Below, piece after piece: positions 43,803-49,006 of a stretch of DNA of 49,006 bases. How positions within the stretch are numbered: position 1 is the first letter of the stretch; the number at the start of each line of letters is the position of its first letter. The stretch is taken from positions 1 to 49,006 of the forward strand of contig QKCD01000080.1 of NCBI GenBank assembly GCA_003245815.1, in the 5' to 3' direction. The stretch is from Sulfuricurvum sp. Its GTDB lineage: Bacteria > Campylobacterota > Campylobacteria > Campylobacterales > Sulfurimonadaceae. Both the position numbers and the translations under genes were made by a program. The notes below the pieces were generated by a model that saw nothing but the letters and a program-made list of their open reading frames with translations, was not told the origin of the DNA and searched no databases.

Positions 43803-46487
43803 ATGAACCCCCTACTCGAACAGTTTTTACAGGAGGCCCGGGAGAACCTGGGCTTCATCGACCAGAATATCGAAAAAATCGGCGGCAACGACCCGGAGCT
43901 TCTCAACGCGGTATTCCGGGCGGCCCATACCCTCAAGGGGGGATCGGGGATCGTCGGTTTCGAGGGGGTCAAGGAGATCACCCACCACGCCGAGGACCTG
44001 CTGGACATGTTGCGTTCGGGCAAGATCGCCTTCGAGGAGGGGATGATCGAATCGCTCTACAACGCCTTCGATGAGGTGATGAACCTGATCGAGGCGGCCG
44101 AAGAGAGCGGGGAGATCGTCGATGCCGATTCGGTGACGATGGCGGCGATCGTCGCCGAACTCAGCGCCCACATGGGCAAGTCGGAGGAGCCTGAGGCATG
44201 GCACGCTCCCTTCGCCTTCGCCGGGGCCGATGAGGTCGTCAACGTGCCGCTGCCCTTCCTGGAATCTTTGGCGGAGCCGCTCCCCTTCGCGCTGGGGGAT
44301 TTCGACGAGGCCGACTGCCAGGCGATGCAGCTCTACGGTATTCTCTTCGACATCGACGAAGCGTCGATGGTCTACGGCAACGACCCGCTCTACACGCTCT
44401 CCCTGCTTGGGGATGCCTTCCTGGGGAGTTACGCATGCATGAGCGAGGCGAGCGCCAAGGCGGTGCTCTCGGGGCTTGACGACCCCGACGGGCTGAACCT
44501 GCACCTGCGGCTGATTGCCTATGTCCGGGCCCCCTACGAGACGATCGAGGAGGCGCTCTTCAACTTTATCGACGAGCTGCAGTTCGCCCCCCTCGACGTC
44601 GCGGCCCTGCTGCAGGTTAGCCGGGGCGAAGCGGGCCACGCAATGGAGCCCCTCAAGGAGCTCGAAACGGCGGCCGCTGTGCTGATCGCGGCGAAAGACC
44701 GTGAAGGGCTGGCCCGGGAGGTCGCCACGGCGCTGCAGCTCGTCGGTGCCGAGACGCTGCAGCATGCCCAGCTCGAACGGCTGCTGGAGCTGCTGGGGGT
44801 GATCGCGGACGACGACCTGGCGCAGCTCGGCGCTTTTTTCCGCTGCGTCACCGGAGGGCGTCCCTACCGCTACGATCCCCACGCCCCGTTCCCCGAAGCC
44901 CGGGAGACGGCGGCAGCACCGGCGCCCGCCGAGGTCGACGCGGAGCTGCTGCCCCAGGCCCGGGAGATCCTCGAACAGCAGTGGGAGGCCCTGCAGTGCT
45001 GCGACGGCGACGCGGTTTTCGCCCGGGTCGCTGCCATCGTGTCGCGCCTGGGCGGCTGTTATCCCGACATGCCGGGCGCGTTTGCTTCCGCGCCGGAGCT
45101 GAAGGCGTGGCTCGCCTCGGAACTGGGGCATGACGCCGCCGCGGCTGAGGAGGCGCCCGTACGCGTCGCGGCAACGCAGCCTCCCGTCAGGGAGCCCCTG
45201 ATCGAAGCCGCACCGGCGGAAACGGCAGCCGCAGAAACGCCCGAAGCGGCGGAGCCGCCGAAGGAGACGGCGAAGAAGAGCGTCATCGGCAAGACGGTGA
45301 AGATCGAACAGGAGTCGGTGGACAACCTGATGAACATCGTCGGCGAACTCCTCGTCGCCAAGAACTCGCTCCCCTACCTGGCCGAGAGCGTCGGCACGAT
45401 GCACCCGGAGATGATCCGCCGGGCGATCATGGAGAAGTACACCTTCATCAACCGCCTCGCGGAGCAGCTCCAGGACCTGATCATGTCGATGCGGATGCTG
45501 CCGATCTCCTACGTCTTCGACCGTTACCCGAAACTGGTCCGCGACATCTCCAAGAACCTCGGCAAGCGGGTACGGCTGACGATGGAGGGGGGTGAGACGA
45601 AGCTGGACAAGAACATGATCGAGATGCTCGCCGACCCGATGATCCATATCATGCGCAACTCCCTCGACCACGGCATCGAGGCGCCGGAGCTGCGCGAGCA
45701 GAAGGGGAAACCGGCCGAGGGGCTCATCAGCCTCAAGGCCTACGCCCAGTCGGACAAGATCGTGATCGAGATCCAGGATGACGGCGCGGGGATCAACGTG
45801 GAGCGGGTCGTCAACAAGGTGCTGGAGAAGGGATTGCTGAGCATCGAGAAGATCGACGCGCTCAGCGACGACGAGAAGGCGGAGCTGGTGATGCTGCCGG
45901 GGCTCTCCACGGCGGAGACCATCAGCGAATACAGCGGCCGGGGCGTCGGGATGGACGTCGTCAAGAAGTCGATCGAGAATTTCGGCGGTACCATCCGCAT
46001 CAAGACGGTGCCCAACCGGGGGACGACGATTATCCTCTCCATCCCGGTGTCGCTGGCGGTGACCTCGCTGCTGCATGTCGCGATGAACGGGGTTCACTAC
46101 GGCTTCCCGATGGACAGCGTCTCCGAGACGGTGAAGATCGACCGCGAGGAGATCGAGTACCTCCACAACGAGCCCTTCGTCTACATCCGCGGCGAGGTGA
46201 TCCCGCTGCTCTTCATCACCTCGATGCTCGACGAGACGGCCCTGGAGGGCAAACAGCTTCCCGTCGTCGTACTGAACATCAAGGGGAACCTGCTCGCCGT
46301 CGTCGTCAACGAACTCCTCGGCCAGCTTGACGTGGTCCAGAAACCCTTCGAAGGGGTGATGGAATCCCACCCGATCTTCAGCGGCACGGCGCTGCTGGGC
46401 AACGGCCAGATCATCATGGCGATCGACCCCCTGGGAGTCCTGGGAATCGCCCATGTGCTCAAGCAAGACGCGCAGCAGGCGGGATGA
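43803..46487 (+). CDS. cheA: Chemotaxis histidine kinase with a long central insert and no receiver
   Basis: An 894-residue kinase. Hpt (about 1-105) carries the phosphorylated His42 (RAAHTLKGGSG). A region of roughly 370 residues (about 120-490) does not look like the usual P2 domain; it is acidic and helical and ends in an Ala/Glu/Pro linker. Dimerisation starts at about 493 (SVDNLMNIVGELLVAKN). The ATPase domain follows (MIHIMRNSLDHGIE, DDGAGI, GRGVGMDVV), then a C-terminal CheW-like domain. The main chemotaxis CheA of Campylobacter and Helicobacter ends in a receiver; this one does not, which marks it as a separate system. The stop overlaps the next gene by four bases. Confidence 0.92.
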   Translation: MNPLLEQFLQEARENLGFIDQNIEKIGGNDPELLNAVFRAAHTLKGGSGIVGFEGVKEITHHAEDLLDMLRSGKIAFEEGMIESLYNAFDEVMNLIEAAEESGEIVDADSVTMAAIVAELSAHMGKSEEPEAWHAPFAFAGADEVVNVPLPFLESLAEPLPFALGDFDEADCQAMQLYGILFDIDEASMVYGNDPLYTLSLLGDAFLGSYACMSEASAKAVLSGLDDPDGLNLHLRLIAYVRAPYETIEEALFNFIDELQFAPLDVAALLQVSRGEAGHAMEPLKELETAAAVLIAAKDREGLAREVATALQLVGAETLQHAQLERLLELLGVIADDDLAQLGAFFRCVTGGRPYRYDPHAPFPEARETAAAPAPAEVDAELLPQAREILEQQWEALQCCDGDAVFARVAAIVSRLGGCYPDMPGAFASAPELKAWLASELGHDAAAAEEAPVRVAATQPPVREPLIEAAPAETAAAETPEAAEPPKETAKKSVIGKTVKIEQESVDNLMNIVGELLVAKNSLPYLAESVGTMHPEMIRRAIMEKYTFINRLAEQLQDLIMSMRMLPISYVFDRYPKLVRDISKNLGKRVRLTMEGGETKLDKNMIEMLADPMIHIMRNSLDHGIEAPELREQKGKPAEGLISLKAYAQSDKIVIEIQDDGAGINVERVVNKVLEKGLLSIEKIDALSDDEKAELVMLPGLSTAETISEYSGRGVGMDVVKKSIENFGGTIRIKTVPNRGTTIILSIPVSLAVTSLLHVAMNGVHYGFPMDSVSETVKIDREEIEYLHNEPFVYIRGEVIPLLFITSMLDETALEGKQLPVVVLNIKGNLLAVVVNELLGQLDVVQKPFEGVMESHPIFSGTALLGNGQIIMAIDPLGVLGIAHVLKQDAQQAG

Positions 46488-47260
46488 GCGGCGCCATGCA
46501 GGAGTATATCGTCTTTACCGTCGCATCCAACCGCTACGGCATCGCGATCGATACGATCGAGCGCATCGTCAACGTTCCCAGGGTGACGCCGATCCCCGAG
46601 GCGCATCGGGCCGTCGACGGGATGATCTCCCACGAGGGGCGGGTGATCAAGGTGCTCAACTTCCGCAGGCTCAGCGGCCTGCCGACCTACGAAGAGGAGC
46701 TGCTCAAGCGGTTCGCCGCGCTGAAGGGGGAACTTGACGGCTGGGTCGAGGCGCTGTCGCAGGCGGTCATCGAGGGGACGCCCCTCGATACGCAGGAGAG
46801 CCGCCGCCTGCTCCGTGCCATCGAAGGCTTCAACGTTCGGGAGGAAACGCTCGCCAAGCGTTTCCGTGAGCTGCAACAGCATGCGGCCGCCCTGCAGCGT
46901 CTGGGCATGACGCTTCTGGAGCGTTCGCACCATGACCGCGAGGGGGCGATCGCGGCGCTTCAGGGGGCATTGGAGGAGCGTTACCGCGCCACCCTGGCTG
47001 CCCTGGAGCGTTTTGCCGCTTTGCTCAAGACGGCCGCCGACACGATGCAGCGGCTCCTGATCTACCGGGCGGAGGCGGGGGTCGTGGCCATCAAGGTCGA
47101 TGCGATCGACGACATCCGAAGGGTAGATGAAGGGGCGGTGCGCTACAGTGACCACGCAGATGCCTCCGTAGCGCTGCAGATCGAGGGGGTGGCCGAACTC
47201 GACGCCAAGCTGGTCAACATCATCAAATCCGTGCGACTGCCGGAAAAGGAGGTGAAGTGA
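46484..47260 (+). CDS. CheW protein interrupted by a helical insert
   Basis: A 258-residue protein. Residues 7-65 are the first half of a CheW domain (YIVFTVASNRYGIAIDTIERI, GMISHEGRVIKVLNFRRL). The end (about 195-250: GVVAIKVDAIDDIRRV, KLVNIIKSV) is the second half. Between them is an insert of about 125 residues, all helical. The insert has a W-x3-L-x3-V-x2-G rhythm (GWVEALSQAVIEG) and a later LQQHAAALQRLG that recall CZB zinc-binding domains, but most of the expected His/Cys ligands are missing. It starts in a four-base overlap with cheA and probably couples receptors to it. Confidence 0.78.
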   Translation: MSGAMQEYIVFTVASNRYGIAIDTIERIVNVPRVTPIPEAHRAVDGMISHEGRVIKVLNFRRLSGLPTYEEELLKRFAALKGELDGWVEALSQAVIEGTPLDTQESRRLLRAIEGFNVREETLAKRFRELQQHAAALQRLGMTLLERSHHDREGAIAALQGALEERYRATLAALERFAALLKTAADTMQRLLIYRAEAGVVAIKVDAIDDIRRVDEGAVRYSDHADASVALQIEGVAELDAKLVNIIKSVRLPEKEVK

Positions 47261-47532
47261 TGGGAATCTCATACGACAACGAAACGGTCCGTTTCGACGG
47301 GGTGGTCTACGAGGATACGGTGCCGGAGCTGCGCGACTACCTCCAGGTCCGCGCCCCCGAACCGGTGCAGTTCGACTTCAGTGAATGCGAGGATATGCAC
47401 CTGGCGGTCGTCCAGGTCGTCCTCGCCTACAGGAAACTCTACCCGTGCGACTACCGCTTCGCCGAGGCGCCTACTGCCTATAAGAAGGTGATCGAAGGAT
47501 TCGACCCGGATGAAAACCATTGTAGTCAGTAA
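47260..47532 (+). CDS. Small STAS-like protein
   Basis: A 90-residue protein. ISYDNETVRFDGVVYEDTVPELRDYL, followed by VQFDFSECEDMHLAVVQVVLAYRKLY, has the strand-helix order of STAS domains: a central xxDFSxCxDxH in place of the usual DxSxxxxxDSSG. The typical phosphorylatable serine is not clear. GGAGG precedes the ATG; a GTG one codon earlier is possible. It overlaps the CheW stop by one base and the ParA gene by 23 bases. STAS proteins pair with kinases or act as scaffold switches. The identification is tentative. Confidence 0.5.
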   Translation: MGISYDNETVRFDGVVYEDTVPELRDYLQVRAPEPVQFDFSECEDMHLAVVQVVLAYRKLYPCDYRFAEAPTAYKKVIEGFDPDENHCSQ

Positions 47533-48253
47533 CCGCAAGGGGGGGTCGGCCAAGACGACGACGGCGGTCAACCTCGCCACCGAGCTGGCCCGAAGCAGTT
47601 CGGTCCTGCTGATCGATTTCGACACCCAGGGGCACGCTTCGCTGGGGGTCGGTTCCGAAGCCTCCGAAACCAACGGCATCCACGCCATCTTTCACGGCCG
47701 CACCCTCTGCGAGACCTTTCTGCCGACGGTGCACGACCGCCTCACCCTCGCGCCGGCGATGGCCTTTTTCGACGTCTACGAGCATGGCGATCTCGGCGGG
47801 GTGCTCCGGCGCTGCTTCGAGCGGGAGCAGATCGCGGAGTTCTTCGACTACTGCATCATCGATACTCCGCCGACCCTCGACGCCCTGCTGAAGAACTCTC
47901 TGGAGGTTGCCGACGCGGTGGTGATCCCCTTCGTGCCGCACCACCTCGGCACCGTCGCCGTCGGGCAGATGCTGCGCGCCGTCTATCAGAGCGCCTCGAA
48001 GATGGGGCGCGAACTCGCCGACGTGGGGATCCTCCCGGTCATGTACAACCCCCACATCGAGGCCCACCAAGACGCCCTGCAGACGGTGCGCACCCGTTTT
48101 GGCGCCGGGCGGCTCTTTTCGCCGATCGGCATCGACATCGGGCTGGCCCGCCAGTTCGAGGAGGGGGTCCCGGTCGTTCTGGGGGAGAAGCGCAGCAAGG
48201 GGCTGCGGGACTACCGGCGTTTCACCGAAGAACTCCGTGCAAGGATAGGATAG
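47510..48253 (+). CDS. ParA-family ATPase of the chemosensory operon
   Basis: A 247-residue protein with a deviant Walker A motif (NRKGGSAKTTTAVNLA), the ParA/MinD signature with two lysines, a switch region LLIDFDTQGHASLG and CIIDTPPTLDALL. It ends in basic residues. ParA ATPases dimerise on ATP, bind DNA non-specifically and move or space cargo. Homologues in chemotaxis operons (ParC in Vibrio, PpfA in Rhodobacter) position receptor arrays. Together with a soluble receptor, this suggests that the array is a cytoplasmic cluster shared between daughter cells. No ParB gene is nearby. It starts inside the STAS-like gene. Confidence 0.88.
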   Translation: MKTIVVSNRKGGSAKTTTAVNLATELARSSSVLLIDFDTQGHASLGVGSEASETNGIHAIFHGRTLCETFLPTVHDRLTLAPAMAFFDVYEHGDLGGVLRRCFEREQIAEFFDYCIIDTPPTLDALLKNSLEVADAVVIPFVPHHLGTVAVGQMLRAVYQSASKMGRELADVGILPVMYNPHIEAHQDALQTVRTRFGAGRLFSPIGIDIGLARQFEEGVPVVLGEKRSKGLRDYRRFTEELRARIG

Positions 48254-48256
48254 CGC

Positions 48257-49006
<750 letters not shown>

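Noticed and set aside
43827-46466. 879-codon minus-strand ORF over cheA
   Set aside because: Antisense frame; + strand encodes all CheA motifs.

Overview
The window looks like chromosomal DNA from a high-GC member of the Campylobacterota, probably a Sulfurimonas-like sulfur oxidiser. This is an inference from gene content: DUF5718 beside DUF1653, an Aer/CetB-type PAS protein beside a membrane-free chemoreceptor, a remote CheZ, a long acetate-forming Pta-AckA pair, and promoters with a clear TATAAT or TACAAT -10 box but a poor -35 box. No rRNA, tRNA or CRISPR array was recognised.

Region A (1-4286) is visibly AT-richer than the rest. It holds small orphan genes separated by four copies of a ~70-bp imperfect palindrome. 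The copies have the layout of integron attC sites: an RYYYAAC-like box, a stem, and a GTTRRRY-like box. No integrase is in the window, so this is the attI-distal end of a cassette array or a CALIN (attC cluster lacking an integrase). Most cassette products are secreted, lipoprotein or membrane proteins of unknown function.

Region B (4331-33252) is core and housekeeping DNA. It has a thioesterase / SAM methyltransferase / MddA-like methanethiol methyltransferase cluster, a lipoprotein alpha/beta hydrolase, and a large secreted subtilase with PKD and Fn3 repeats. A TonB-dependent receptor, a periplasmic protein and a GGDEF-EAL protein form an outer-membrane-to-c-di-GMP operon. Also here are pepP, DUF445, an S4 protein, a cytochrome b, an EF-hand protein, an RRM protein, pta-ackA, YchJ, a YbiT-type ABC-F ATPase, DUF5718-DUF1653-YciH, a second diguanylate cyclase, a rhodanese with a tiny overlapping membrane protein, and small conserved unknowns.

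Region C (33305-49006, running off the right edge) is a co-oriented chemosensory operon with no flagellar genes. It encodes two proteins that appear to share an uncharacterised N-terminal domain (one of them a PAS histidine kinase), a PAS protein, a soluble receptor with two signalling tips, a triple-CheW protein, CheB, a HEAT-repeat protein, CheR, CheY, a short CheZ-like DxxxQ phosphatase, another receiver, a CheA with a long central insert and no receiver, a CheW interrupted by a helical insert, a STAS-like protein, a ParA ATPase and a response regulator cut by the window edge. The soluble receptor plus ParA suggest a cytoplasmic, actively partitioned array that senses an internal (redox or energy) signal. 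The stand-alone receivers and the CheZ-like protein could close the phosphorelay. The most unusual items are the cassette array, the two-tip receptor, the CheZ-like protein whose acidic IEFF tail is shared with another operon protein, and the interrupted CheW.
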